Source of the DNA: CALDCK01 sp050618055
GTDB lineage: Bacteria; Myxococcota_A; UBA9160; SMWR01
Reading direction: 5' to 3'
Length of the DNA: 64,000 nucleotides
NCBI GenBank assembly: GCA_050618055.1
Contig: JBNLVK010000172.1
Coordinates: 16,727-80,726, forward strand
Notes under the pieces: generated by a model
Database searches by the model: none
The model's input: the letters and a program-made list of their open reading frames with translations, nothing else
Told to the model about the DNA's origin: nothing
Position numbers and translations under genes: made by a program
In this document: piece after piece, positions 27,473-36,186 of the stretch
Position numbering within the stretch: position 1 is the stretch's first letter
How the letters are laid out: each line of letters opens with the position of its first letter

Positions 27473-28758
27473 TCGAGCGCGGCCGACAGGCGGGCGACCG
27501 TCTCCGGCCGCTCGGCCGCCAGGTCGCGCTCCTGCTTCGGGTCCGACGCCTCGTAGAGCGCCGCGCTCCCGTCGCTGCCCACCAGCAGGCTGAAGCGATC
27601 GGTGGTGACGGCGGCGCGGTGGCGCTGCGCTCCCCAGGCCGCGGCGATCGCCGGGTCCGGGTGCAGCTCGCTCACGATCGGCCGCTGCGGATCGTCGGGC
27701 GCCGCGCCGCCCAGCAGCGGAACCAGCGAGCGGCCCGCCGTGACGCGCACGTCGTCCAGGCCGGCCAGCGCCAGCAGCGTCGGACCCACGTCGACCACGC
27801 CCACCGCGGTCGCCACCCGCGCGCCGTCGTCGCCGCCGCCGGGACGCCGCACCACCAGCGGCACGTGCAGCACCTCGCGGTGCAGCGTCGTGCCGTGGCC
27901 GAAGCGGCCCCCCTCGCCCAGCGACTCGCCGTGGTCCGAGACCACCGCCACCACCGCGCGATCCAGCGCGTCGATGCGCCCCAGGTGCTCGACCAGGCCC
28001 TGCACCTGCGCGTCGGCGCTCCACACCTCGGCCTCGTAGAGCGCGCGCAGGTGGGCCAGGTCGACCGCGTCGAGCTGCATCTCGCCGCGCGAGAGCTGCA
28101 TGAGCTGGTCGAGCGAGCCGTCCACCGGTCCGCTGAAGTTGCGCTGGCCCATGCGCTTGAAGCGGCCACGCGCGTCGTAGCCCGGGTGGGGCGCCATCCA
28201 GTGCACCATCAGGAAGAGCGGGCGCGTGCGCTCCTCGGCCAGCACCTCGATGGCCCGCTTCGTGATGGTGCGATCGCGCACCAGCACGGCCGATCCGGCC
28301 TGCGCCCGCGACTGCTCCTGCGGCGTCTGCGGCAGCGTCGCCACCCGCTCGAAGCCGCGCGACAGCCCGCGCGACGGGTCGGCGAAGGCGCTGCTGGCCG
28401 ACACCGCCACCGTCTCCCAGCCGGCGGCGGCGAAGGCCTCGGCCAGGGTGGGCGGCTCGGGCGGCAGGCTCGCGTCCGCCGTCGTGACCCCGTGGGCCGA
28501 CGGCAGCAGCGACGTGAACAGCGACGCCAGCGCCGGCTCGGTCTGGGACGAGGGGGCGACGGCGTTCTCGAAGACGACGCCGTCCTCGGCCAGGGCGACC
28601 ACGCCGCGTCCCGGCGGATGGTGGCCGTAGCTCCCCAGGCGGTCGGCGCGCAGCGTACCGACGACGAGCAGCAGCACGTCGGGGGTGGCCGGCGGTGCAC
28701 AGCCCACCCCGACCAGGGCGACGAGCAGACACCACAGCAACCGGACCCGGAGCGTCAT
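27469..28758 (-). CDS. Sulfatase-superfamily lipoprotein lacking the formylglycine Cys
   Basis: A 429-residue lipoprotein (lipobox VGVGC, Cys at residue 20). The alkaline-phosphatase/sulfatase fold is shown by LVVGTLRADRLGSYG, SLFTSLLPSAHGV, MVHWMAPHPGYD and SDHGESLGEGGRFGHG (metal Asp/His). Two departures are clear. The usual VDTLRAD metal Asp is Gly here, and the nucleophile region SSQTEPALASL has no Cys or Ser in a C/S-x-P-x-R motif. It may be a phospho- or sulfotransferase-like relative using Thr, or a non-catalytic homologue. TAGGAT nine bases before the ATG suggests a leaderless message. Confidence 0.78.
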   Translation of the reverse strand: MTLRVRLLWCLLVALVGVGCAPPATPDVLLLVVGTLRADRLGSYGHHPPGRGVVALAEDGVVFENAVAPSSQTEPALASLFTSLLPSAHGVTTADASLPPEPPTLAEAFAAAGWETVAVSASSAFADPSRGLSRGFERVATLPQTPQEQSRAQAGSAVLVRDRTITKRAIEVLAEERTRPLFLMVHWMAPHPGYDARGRFKRMGQRNFSGPVDGSLDQLMQLSRGEMQLDAVDLAHLRALYEAEVWSADAQVQGLVEHLGRIDALDRAVVAVVSDHGESLGEGGRFGHGTTLHREVLHVPLVVRRPGGGDDGARVATAVGVVDVGPTLLALAGLDDVRVTAGRSLVPLLGGAAPDDPQRPIVSELHPDPAIAAAWGAQRHRAAVTTDRFSLLVGSDGSAALYEASDPKQERDLAAERPETVARLSAALD

Positions 28759-28767
28759 CAGGCCGGG

Positions 28768-28773
28768 ATCCTA
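28768..28773 (-). promoter_or_regulatory. Leaderless-type -10 hexamer for the sulfatase-like gene
   Basis: TAGGAT on the minus strand, nine bases before the ATG at 28758. The 118-base divergent gap to the pilin gene also holds the dyad CCCGGT-CCA-ACCGGG at 28825-28839. Confidence 0.35.
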
Positions 28774-28876
28774 AAGGATTTCGCGTGCCTATCCACCCGG
28801 TCTGCGCGCTCGGGAGGGTCCGACCCCGGTCCAACCGGGCCTTGAGTCCCCGCCCCGACACACCGATGCAGGAGCG

Positions 28877-29401
28877 ATGCGGATCTCACCCCGAAGCCGG
28901 CGCGGGTTCACCATCATCGAGCTGATGATCTCGGTGGCGATCGTGGGCGTGCTCGCCGCCGTCGCCATTCCGCTGCTCCAGAGCTACCAGCTGCGCTCGA
29001 AGACGGCCGAGGCCAAGACCAACCTGGCCGCCATCCGCGTGCTCGAGAACGCCCACTTCTCCGAGAAGGACGCCTACGTCGACGTCGACCCGGAGCCGGC
29101 GGTCATTCCCGGCTCCATCGCCGCCGTCTTCAACGGCGGCGGCAACTTCGGCGCGCTGGGGTTCCGTCCCGAGGGCAACATCTACTTCTCCTATGGCGTG
29201 GCCGTCAGCGCCGACGGCGTTGGCTTCACCGCCGACGCCGGCGCCGACATCGACGCCGACGGCTTCGTCCAGTTCTGGGCCTTCGCCAAGCCGGACGCCG
29301 GCGGCCTGCTGAAGCAGGGCAAGGTGGGCTGCGACGCCGCCGGGCTGGTGCCGGAGCAGATCGTGCCCTGCGCGCCGGACCACGGGTCCTCGGTCTTCTA
29401 G
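28877..29401 (+). CDS. Type IV pilin-like protein
   Basis: A 174-residue prepilin. The leader MRISPRSRRG is cleaved after Gly10; the mature start FTIIELMISVAIVGVLAA has the invariant Glu at position 5 and the hydrophobic alpha-1 helix. The globular part is acidic and ends with two Cys (VGCDAAG and IVPCAPD) that likely form the D-region disulphide of type IVa pilins. It could be a major pilin or a pseudopilin. No assembly genes (pilB, pilC, pilD, pilQ) are nearby, so it depends on a system elsewhere. The next gene starts immediately after its stop. Confidence 0.88.
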   Translation: MRISPRSRRGFTIIELMISVAIVGVLAAVAIPLLQSYQLRSKTAEAKTNLAAIRVLENAHFSEKDAYVDVDPEPAVIPGSIAAVFNGGGNFGALGFRPEGNIYFSYGVAVSADGVGFTADAGADIDADGFVQFWAFAKPDAGGLLKQGKVGCDAAGLVPEQIVPCAPDHGSSVF

Positions 29402-31060
29402 GTGTCGAAGGAGGGGCGCGAAGCGGCTCTGCGTGCGCGCTTCGAGCGCCTCCGCGCGCTGCGCTCGGCCTGGGGCGCGCTGGCCCCGTCGGGCCTGGGC
29501 GCGCCGAACGCCAGCCTCGCCGAGGACGGCCGCGCGCTCAGCGAGGAGCTGATCGAGCGGCTGGCCGCCGAGGCGTCCGACGCCGACGCCAGCGCCGTCG
29601 AAGCCGTCGACGCCCGCCTCGACGAGCTCGAGCAGCGCATGCAGCAGGTGGCCGCCGAGCTTCCGCTGGCGCAGCTGCGCTCGACCCTGCCCGACCTGCT
29701 GGGCAGCGACCGCCGCGGCGTGCTCGACCTGCTCGACCTGGTGCTCGGCGCCGAGCTGGCCCACGCCGGACCCACCGAGGCGCGCATCCCCGTCCTCGAC
29801 TACCTGATCACGCTGCTGGCCGCCGGCGGAGACGGCGACGCGCCGCTCCAGGATCCGGTGACCCTCACGCCGCGGCTCTACAGCCTGTGCCAGCAGTGCG
29901 ACGCCGACACCGACCCGCGCCTGCCCGAGCTGGAGGCCGAGTTCTTCGCGGCGGCGGAGATGGAGTCGGCCGACGCGTGCGAGGAGCTCACGTTGCGCAC
30001 CCTGCGGCAGCGCAAGGTCGAGCTGGGGCGCGCCTTCTTCGCGCCGCGCGTGCTGCGCGCGATCGTCACCTACAACGCGGCCCTGCTGCGACGCGTCGAC
30101 GAGCAGCTGCTGGCGTCGCTCGACTGGGGCTCGGGTGGGCAGGAGGCCGCGACCGACGATGCGGCGTCGGTTTTCGAGTCGCAGGCGCTGGCGAAGATCG
30201 CCGCCGCGCTGCGCCGCCGCGCCGCCGGCGATCCGCCCCGCCACGACCCGGTGGACCGGGTGGCCTGGTGCCTGGACACCGGCTCGCTGAGCGCCCGCGA
30301 GCACGAGCAGCTGTGCGCCGATTCGGTGGGAACCCGCGAAGACGTGCCCGGCACCACCCTGCTGGTGGGCCTGCTGTGCCGTTCGGCGGTCGTGCTCGAC
30401 GACGAGCTTCCGGCCGTCGGGCTGTCGGTGGAGCGCCTGACGGGGGACTGGCTCCGCGAGCTCGACGACGCGTTGCGCGCCCTGGGCAACGAACGCATCG
30501 CGGCCAACGACTACGACGGAGCGCGTGCGCTCTCCGACCTGAAGGGCCGCTTCCTGTCGGGCAAGGCGGCGGTGCCGCGCCGCAGGACGCCGCGCGCCGC
30601 CGCCCCGCCGCCCGACACCGCGCAGCGCGAGGCGCGGCAGATCACCCACCAGGCGCTCGACGAGCCCGAGGCACGGGCCGCGACCGGACTGGCCGCGCTG
30701 CGCGCGCTGCCCTGGGCCCGCGTCGCCCGATCCGGCGCCGCGCTGGCGGCCCTGGTGGCGGCGCTGGTCTCGGTGAACCACATCTGGTTCAGCCCCGACC
30801 GGGTGAGCGGCGACGTGCTGGCCCAGGTGTCGCCGTACCTGGACAGCGGTCGGCGCAGCGCCGGGGGAGCCGGCAACGCCTTCGTCGGCACCCTGCACGA
30901 CGGCTGGAGCGCACTCTCACAGGCCGACCGCGACCGGGAGGCCGTCGCGCTGGTCGATGGCCTGCGCGAGCGCGGTCTGCGCGACGTCATGGTCTACGAC
31001 GGCGACGGCGCGCTGCGCATCCAGGCACTGGGCGACGGCCCGGCGCGCCGCATCCCCTAG
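29402..31060 (+). CDS. Large helical protein of unknown function, C-terminal membrane segment
   Basis: A 552-residue protein whose GTG start directly follows the pilin stop (TAGGTG), so it is transcribed with it. The N-terminal 400 residues are predicted helical and acidic, with a coiled-coil-like stretch near 60-95 (E-L-E-Q-R-M-Q-Q-V-A). A basic, Pro/Ala-rich linker near 400-425 follows, then one hydrophobic helix (about residues 457-475: ALAALVAALVSVNHIW) and about 80 residues on the far side. I recognise no family. Its place after a pilin suggests, but does not prove, a surface role. Confidence 0.7.
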   Translation: MSKEGREAALRARFERLRALRSAWGALAPSGLGAPNASLAEDGRALSEELIERLAAEASDADASAVEAVDARLDELEQRMQQVAAELPLAQLRSTLPDLLGSDRRGVLDLLDLVLGAELAHAGPTEARIPVLDYLITLLAAGGDGDAPLQDPVTLTPRLYSLCQQCDADTDPRLPELEAEFFAAAEMESADACEELTLRTLRQRKVELGRAFFAPRVLRAIVTYNAALLRRVDEQLLASLDWGSGGQEAATDDAASVFESQALAKIAAALRRRAAGDPPRHDPVDRVAWCLDTGSLSAREHEQLCADSVGTREDVPGTTLLVGLLCRSAVVLDDELPAVGLSVERLTGDWLRELDDALRALGNERIAANDYDGARALSDLKGRFLSGKAAVPRRRTPRAAAPPPDTAQREARQITHQALDEPEARAATGLAALRALPWARVARSGAALAALVAALVSVNHIWFSPDRVSGDVLAQVSPYLDSGRRSAGGAGNAFVGTLHDGWSALSQADRDREAVALVDGLRERGLRDVMVYDGDGALRIQALGDGPARRIP

Positions 31061-31506
31061 GTGTAGGAGGGATCCAGCGCGATGCCGGTCTCGCGGCTCC
31101 ACGCGTCGAGCGCCGCCTGGGACTTCGCCTCGTCGTAGGAGTCGACCAGCCGCTCGATGCGGCCGTCGCGCAGCCGCGCCTCGGACGCGCCCTCGAGCAC
31201 GAAGTCGGGGTGGCCCGCCTTGTGGTAGGTGATCTTCCAGCCCACGTGCAGCGTGTCGCCCTCGACCTTCGGGCCGTCCACCACGTCCACGTCGCGGCTG
31301 TCGAAGTGGCGGTCGAGTCCGTCGAGCGACTTCTTCATGCCGGCGAAGATGGCGGCCGGGCCGCGCAGCTCGCAGCCGAAGGCCTGCGACTCGACCACGT
31401 ACACCGCGTCGTCGTCGAACCACCGCTCGAGGCGTTCCCAGTCGTCGTCCACCAGCGTCTTCTCGAAGTCGGCGGCGTAGGCGAGGAAGCGTTCGAGTGT
31501 GTCCAT
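31057..31506 (-). CDS. SnoaL-like/NTF2-fold protein
   Basis: A 149-residue protein with the cone-shaped NTF2 pattern: helical start (LERFLAYAADFEKTL), WERLERWFDDDAVYVV, then a beta sheet with HVGWKITYHKAGHPDFVLEG and DGRIERLVDSYDE. The family includes SnoaL-type cyclases, ketosteroid isomerase-like enzymes and many binding proteins. No catalytic residues can be assigned safely. It lies nine bases after a small hypothetical gene and converges with the 552-residue gene on one shared CTAG. Confidence 0.78.
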   Translation of the reverse strand: MDTLERFLAYAADFEKTLVDDDWERLERWFDDDAVYVVESQAFGCELRGPAAIFAGMKKSLDGLDRHFDSRDVDVVDGPKVEGDTLHVGWKITYHKAGHPDFVLEGASEARLRDGRIERLVDSYDEAKSQAALDAWSRETGIALDPSYT

Positions 31507-31512
31507 GGCGGG

Positions 31513-31518
31513 AGGCTA
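31513..31518 (-). promoter_or_regulatory. Possible leaderless -10 for the NTF2-like gene
   Basis: TAGCCT on the minus strand, six bases before the ATG at 31506. It overlaps the stop of the gene upstream in the same direction, so a shared mRNA is also possible. Confidence 0.25.
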
Positions 31519-31839
31519 GCACCCGTCCGCCGGCGGCGAGGTGCGATCCCGCCATCGCTGCCATTCGTCTTCGATGCGCGCCTCGGCCTCGCGCAGCGCC
31601 GGCAGCGCGCGCTGGAGCAGGGCGATCAGCAGCTCCACCTGGTGGGCGTCCCAGTACTCGACGGCCTCGGCGAACGGACCCTCGACCACCAGCCGCACGC
31701 TCGGCGCGTCGGCGTGGAACTCGCGGCGCAGCACGGCGCGCATGCGGTACTCGGGCGCCCCCTCCCGCGGCGTGGGGCTCGCCGCCACGACCCGCTCGTC
31801 GCGCAGGTAGGGAGCGTCACCCACGCCGTTCTCGAACAC
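31516..31839 (-). CDS. Hypothetical protein, 107 residues
   Basis: Begins at GTG 31839. The N-terminal half is predicted beta (YRMRAVLRREF, VRLVVEGPF) and the C-terminal half is one long amphipathic helix (AHQVELLIALLQRALPAL...RIEDEWQRWRD). No family is recognised. The codon use looks like its neighbours, and it occupies the only open frame between two transcription units, which supports it as a gene. No ribosome site is obvious. Confidence 0.5.
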   Translation of the reverse strand: MFENGVGDAPYLRDERVVAASPTPREGAPEYRMRAVLRREFHADAPSVRLVVEGPFAEAVEYWDAHQVELLIALLQRALPALREAEARIEDEWQRWRDRTSPPADGC

Positions 31840-31927
31840 GCATCACGACCCGACCAGGGTCCCAGAGACGGGCGCCGCCGCACAGGCCCAGAGCGGACCG
31901 ATCGGCTGACCGGCACGGGCCATTGGA

Positions 31928-31957
31928 CCCCGCTCTCCGCGGGGCTTCCGGTACGAT
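31928..31957 (+). promoter_or_regulatory. Promoter region of the PAS-LuxR gene
   Basis: TACGAT (31952-31957) lies six bases before the ATG at 31964. Just upstream, at 31928-31944, CCCCGC-TCTCC-GCGGGG is a perfect six-base-arm dyad that could be an operator. It sits where a regulator would contact RNA polymerase. Confidence 0.4.
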
Positions 31958-31963
31958 GGAGCC

Positions 31964-32659
31964 ATGCCCGCGTTCAACGAGGAGATGCGGCAGCGCGTGA
32001 CGCGCGTGCTCGACACCTTCACCTGCGGCGTCGTGGCCGAGGTGGATCGCCGCATCATCTTCGCCAACGAGAAGTTCGCGAAGATGGTGGGCGTTGCGCG
32101 GGAGTCGCTGTGGGGGGTCGAGACCCACGACCTGGTGCCGCCGGAGCTGCGCGACCAGCTGGTGGAGGAGGGCAACCTGTCGCGCCAGGGCGACCGGCGC
32201 ACGCGGCTCACGGCGCTGCTCATGCACGACGGCACGACCCAGCCGGTGCTCGTCATGCCGATGGCGCGCTTCGAGACGATCGACACCGGCATCACCGTGG
32301 GCTTCGCGCTGATCATCGAGCTGAGCTCGGTCATGACCGCGAAGCACATGCTCTACGACGGCCGCGAGGAGCTGCGCTCGTCGCTGTCGCAGATCGCGGT
32401 GCAGCTGCACACCGCGAGCCTGCTGGCCGGCAACTCGCCGGCCGCCGACCCGGACATCCAGCACCCGGAGCTGGCCGAGCTGTCGCGCCGCGAGCGCGAG
32501 GTGCTGGCCCGGCTGGTCGAGGGCAAGCGCGTACCGGTCATCGCCCAGCAGCTCTTCATCAGCGCCCACACGGTGCGCAACCACCTGAAGAGCATGTTCC
32601 GCAAGCTGGGCGTCGGGTCGCAGGCGGAGCTGATCGAGTACGTGCGGGAGATCGGCTAG
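31964..32659 (+). CDS. PAS-domain LuxR-type transcriptional regulator
   Basis: A 231-residue one-component regulator. The PAS fold covers about residues 12-120 (CGVVAEVDRRIIFANEKFAKMVG is the typical PAS start, with a beta-hairpin later at GITVGFALIIEL). The LuxR/GerE helix-turn-helix is at the C-terminus: LSRREREVLARLVEGK, IAQQLFISAHTVRNHLKSMFRKLGV. No receiver phosphorylation site is present, so the signal is probably a ligand or cofactor in the PAS domain. Target genes are unknown; autoregulation through the dyad just upstream is possible. Confidence 0.88.
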   Translation: MPAFNEEMRQRVTRVLDTFTCGVVAEVDRRIIFANEKFAKMVGVARESLWGVETHDLVPPELRDQLVEEGNLSRQGDRRTRLTALLMHDGTTQPVLVMPMARFETIDTGITVGFALIIELSSVMTAKHMLYDGREELRSSLSQIAVQLHTASLLAGNSPAADPDIQHPELAELSRREREVLARLVEGKRVPVIAQQLFISAHTVRNHLKSMFRKLGVGSQAELIEYVREIG

Positions 32660-32763
32660 GCCGACGGGTCCGCCGCGGGCCGCGTTTTGGCCCGCATTCG
32701 CCAGCCGAACGACCCATTCGGGGGCATGTCGGGCGCGGCCGCCGTGCCGACCCTCTCGGCCCG

Positions 32764-34005
32764 ATGGCTGCTTCCGGCCCCCACGAGCCCCCCCGCCTCG
32801 ACCTGGACCGCACCGCGGAAGAGCTGCGCCTGCACGCGCGGGCGCGATCGCGCGGCGCGCGCGGCCTGCCGCCGGCCGACGCCGCCGACCTCGACGAGGT
32901 CGAGCGGGAGATCGTCGAGCGGATCCGCGGCCGGGCGCTGCGCCGCGTGGCGGACGACGCGTCCCGGCTCGAGGCGCTCGACCGGGAGATCCAGTCGACG
33001 GACGTGCCGCAGCGCGTGCGCGCCCTGCGCCACGTGCCCACCGCGTTCCGGCGGCGCCTGCGCGAGCTGACCAACCGCACGTCGCTGGGCCTGGCGCGGG
33101 CCGAAGAGGAGTACGCCCTGGCCCGCAGCGGCTACGAGGCGTTCCGCGCGCTGCACCGCATCGAGCGCGAGCCGCGCTACCCGGCGTCGAAGCTGGCGCC
33201 GGCGGCGCTGCTGATGGCGCTGGGCGTGGCGAAGGCCGGCTTCGCCGCGTCGCTGCCGGCGCTGGGCGGCCACCCGGAGCTGGCCTTCGTGGCGGTGCTG
33301 GTGGCCTTCATCGACGTGCTGATCGCGTTCAGCCTGGGACGCGTCGCGCCGTGGGTGGCGGCGCCGCAGCGGTCGCAGCGGCTGGCCGGCTGGGGCGCCG
33401 TCGCGGGCTTCCTGGCCTGGGCGGGCGCCGTCAACGCGCTGGCCGGCAGCGCCGGGACGATCGCGCTGGGCTGGCTGCTGTCGCTCGGCGCGCTGGCGGT
33501 GGGCGCCGGCTCCGACGATCGCACGCCCGGCTACGGACGCCTGCACCGGCGCCTGCTGCGCGCCCACGACCAGCGCGACTACTGGCGCAGCGCGGCGCTC
33601 GACGGCGCCGCCACGCTGCACGAACGCCAGCAGCTCTGCATCGACCAGGCCGAGCGGACCGCGCTACGCGAGCGCGACGCGCTGGCCCGCGCCGTCGAGG
33701 CCAAGGCACGCCTGCTGGCGGGCACGCTCGAGAGCAGCCAGCACCTGGAGAACGTGGGCAACGCCCTGCTGCGCCTCTACCGCGACGCCAACGGCGACGC
33801 CCGGACCACCCCGCCGCCCCCCCACTTCGACGCGGGCTGGCGCCTGGCGCTGGAGACGCCCGGCACCGGCTCCCTCGGCTTCGACCGCTCCCGGGTCCGC
33901 GACGCGGAGGAGGCCGCCCGCCACGTCGCCGCCCTGGCCGACGAGGCGCGCCGCGCCGTGCGCGCCGACTACGACGCGTTCGTGCGCGGGTGCCGGGCCG
34001 ACTAG
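32764..34005 (+). CDS. Membrane protein of unknown function with flanking helical domains
   Basis: A 413-residue protein. Residues 1-145 are charged and helical (EELRLHARARSRG, EVEREIVERIRGRALRR). Four hydrophobic segments lie at about 147-260 (LAPAALLMALGVAKAGFAA, LAFVAVLVAFIDVLIAFSL, and two more up to LGWLLSLGALAVGAG). The rest is soluble and coiled-coil-like (ERDALARAVEAKARLLAGTLE). No family is recognised; it recalls membrane proteins that build ring- or septum-like assemblies only in general layout. No Shine-Dalgarno is seen and no better start lies upstream in frame. It follows the PAS-LuxR gene by about 100 bases. Confidence 0.65.
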   Translation: MAASGPHEPPRLDLDRTAEELRLHARARSRGARGLPPADAADLDEVEREIVERIRGRALRRVADDASRLEALDREIQSTDVPQRVRALRHVPTAFRRRLRELTNRTSLGLARAEEEYALARSGYEAFRALHRIEREPRYPASKLAPAALLMALGVAKAGFAASLPALGGHPELAFVAVLVAFIDVLIAFSLGRVAPWVAAPQRSQRLAGWGAVAGFLAWAGAVNALAGSAGTIALGWLLSLGALAVGAGSDDRTPGYGRLHRRLLRAHDQRDYWRSAALDGAATLHERQQLCIDQAERTALRERDALARAVEAKARLLAGTLESSQHLENVGNALLRLYRDANGDARTTPPPPHFDAGWRLALETPGTGSLGFDRSRVRDAEEAARHVAALADEARRAVRADYDAFVRGCRAD

Positions 34006-34011
34006 CTCCGG

Positions 34012-35253
34012 CTAGCGGCTCGACGCCTGCGGGCGCACCAGCCGGCGCAGGAAGGCGCCGAGATCGAGGCCGGTCGCTTCGAGGACGGCGTCGCCGAGCG
34101 AGGCGGTCGTCACCGGATCGCGCTGGGCGGTGAGCCGGCGCACCACCTCGTCCAGGCTGTGGGCGCCCTCGCTGCGCTCGCGGATCTCGGCGTCCAGCGC
34201 CCGCAGCGCCACCACCGCGCGCGCCGTCACGTCGCCCGACGCCGAGTCGACCTCCAGCTTCGCGGCGCGCCGACCGCGCGTCGCGAGCTTCTGGTAGATC
34301 CGCTCGACGCGATCCTCGGCCAGCGTCCCGGAGCGCCGCAGCATCTCGATCGCGTAGAGCTCCGCCAGGCCCTCCACCACCCAGTCGCCGCCGTCGCCGC
34401 CCCGGATGCCGAGCAGCGCGTGCATCACCTCGTGCAGCAGCGGGCTGGTGCCGTCCTCGCCGATCAGCGGACGACGCGCGTGCACGTACACCGACTGGGG
34501 ACCCGAGAGCCCGCCCCGCCACATGGGGTCGCCGGCGCCGACCACCAGCAGCCGCGGCGGAAGCTCGCCCAGCACGTCCTCCAGCACCGGCAGCGTCCAG
34601 CGCAGCAGCGCCAGCATGTCGAGCCGCCGCATGCCGTGCTTCTTCGGGGCGGCGATGGCCACCTCCACGCCGTGCACCTCTTCGCGCACTGCACCGAGAT
34701 GACCGACCACGAACCAGCCGGTGGGACGGTCGAAGCCCCGGTGCGGGTGGTTCACGCCGTAGACGCCGCCGCGCAGCAGCGGGTAGGGCGTGGCGCGCGA
34801 CCAGCCCTCGGGCACGCGCAGCCGCAGCAGCGAGTGGGAGCGCGCCCCCTTCTGCACGCGCGAGCGCGTGGGCGGCACCAGGTCGTCGCCGCGGAACAGC
34901 GCCCAGGTCTTCGTGCAGCGCGCGTCGTAGCTGCGGTCGTCGCGCAGGTGGTCGACGAGGAACGTGTACCGCAGCTGGCCGCCGGCTTCGGGCGGCTTCC
35001 AGTGCACGCTGTCGTCGACGACCGTCACCTCGCCGTCGCCGCGGAAGTCGAAGTGGCGCTGGGGGTCGATGCGCAGCGTCAGCTCGCGGACCAGGTGGGC
35101 GTTCGCTCCCAGCCGGATGACGACGCGGGCGGCGCGCTCGGTGGGCACCATCCGCACGTCGTAGAGCACCTCGTAGACGTCGTCCTTCGCCAGGGCTCCC
35201 GCCGGCGCCAGCGCCAGCAGCGCGAGCGCCAGCAGGAGCGCGTTCCTAGACAA
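34012..35253 (-). CDS. Exported M61-like zinc metallopeptidase
   Basis: A 413-residue protein with a signal peptide (hydrophobic 5-20, cleavage near A-L-A-K). The zinc site is HEVMH at 274-278 with a Glu in WVVEGLAELY (Glu294), 16 residues after the second His, as in gluzincins of the M61/glycyl aminopeptidase and M1 type. The N-terminal 200 residues are beta-rich, as in M61. The gene overlaps the 3' end of the ATP-grasp ligase by eight bases and is the last of a four-gene unit (desuccinylase-like, 7TM/transglutaminase, ligase, peptidase). It may trim the peptides or amide-linked products made by the ligase in the periplasm. Confidence 0.75.
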   Translation of the reverse strand: MSRNALLLALALLALAPAGALAKDDVYEVLYDVRMVPTERAARVVIRLGANAHLVRELTLRIDPQRHFDFRGDGEVTVVDDSVHWKPPEAGGQLRYTFLVDHLRDDRSYDARCTKTWALFRGDDLVPPTRSRVQKGARSHSLLRLRVPEGWSRATPYPLLRGGVYGVNHPHRGFDRPTGWFVVGHLGAVREEVHGVEVAIAAPKKHGMRRLDMLALLRWTLPVLEDVLGELPPRLLVVGAGDPMWRGGLSGPQSVYVHARRPLIGEDGTSPLLHEVMHALLGIRGGDGGDWVVEGLAELYAIEMLRRSGTLAEDRVERIYQKLATRGRRAAKLEVDSASGDVTARAVVALRALDAEIRERSEGAHSLDEVVRRLTAQRDPVTTASLGDAVLEATGLDLGAFLRRLVRPQASSR

Positions 35254-36184
35254 CCGATCCTCCGATCTCCCGTCCGATCTCCAGACGTTCGCCCACGGAG
35301 AGACCCGGGCGCCAGCGCTCCTCCACCTGCTCCAGGCGCGGCAGCAGGCCGGCCCGGTTCGCCACCTGGATGGCCAGTCCGGGGCGCGCGTTCAGCTCCA
35401 GGATCAGCGCGCCCTGGCGCGCGTCGACCACCACGTCCGCCCCCACGTAGCCGAGCTCGGTCTCGTCGGTGGCGCGCACGGCGATCTCGAGGGCGCGGTC
35501 CCAGTCGGGCAGCAGGCGGTCGACCACCAGCTCGCCGGTGTCCGGGTGCCGGCGCGTCGACGTGCTGCGGACGACCGCGTGGGTGGTGCGTCCCGTCGCC
35601 AGGTCGATGCCCGCACCCACGGCGCCCTGGTGCAGGTTGGCGCGACCCCGCGAAGCCAGCGTCGGCAGCCGCGTCATGGCCATCACCGGAATGCCCCGGT
35701 GCACCACCACCCGCACGTCGGGCACGCCGTCCGACGCGATCGTGCGGAACTCGGGGTGGATCTCCAGGCACTCCTCGGCGAAGGCCGCGTCGTTCTGGCC
35801 GCCCAGCGAGTAGAGCCCGGAGAGGATGCCGGACGCGTGGTAGCGCAGGTCCTCGGCGTCGACCCACCCGCCGCCGGCGCGGCGCATGCGTCCCTCGACC
35901 CGCTCGCGCACCAGCAGGATGCCGTTGCCCATGGAGCCGCGCGCCGGCTTCAGCGCGAAGGCGGGCTCGCCCTCCAGCGCCCGCAGCAGCGGACCCACGT
36001 CGGCCTGGGTGCGCGCCACCGCCAGCAGCCGCGCGGTCGGCACGCCGGCCTCGCGGCACAGCCCCTTGGTCAGCAGCTTGTCGTCGACCCGCGGATAGAA
36101 GCGCCGGTCGTTCCAGCGCAGCGTGTACTCGGCGTTGCGCCGGTTGATGCCCAGGAGACCCAGGTCGTGGAGGGTGCGCAGCAT
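35246..36184 (-). CDS. RimK-like ATP-grasp alpha-L-glutamate ligase-like protein
   Basis: A 312-residue ATP-grasp enzyme. Visible are the N-terminal NRRNAEYTLRWNDRRFYP of the family, the ATP-binding ALKPARGSMGNGILLV (with the Lys), IHPEFRTIASDGVPDVRVVV, the Mg-binding VDARQGALILELNARPG, and GLAIQ at the end of the fold. Homologues form amide bonds between amino acids (often Glu or Asp) and a peptide or small molecule. It starts two bases after the stop of the 7TM/transglutaminase gene. Its usual partners (UUP1-type 7TM protein and AstE-like hydrolase) are both here. Confidence 0.87.
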   Translation of the reverse strand: MLRTLHDLGLLGINRRNAEYTLRWNDRRFYPRVDDKLLTKGLCREAGVPTARLLAVARTQADVGPLLRALEGEPAFALKPARGSMGNGILLVRERVEGRMRRAGGGWVDAEDLRYHASGILSGLYSLGGQNDAAFAEECLEIHPEFRTIASDGVPDVRVVVHRGIPVMAMTRLPTLASRGRANLHQGAVGAGIDLATGRTTHAVVRSTSTRRHPDTGELVVDRLLPDWDRALEIAVRATDETELGYVGADVVVDARQGALILELNARPGLAIQVANRAGLLPRLEQVEERWRPGLSVGERLEIGREIGGSVV

Positions 36185-36186
36185 GC

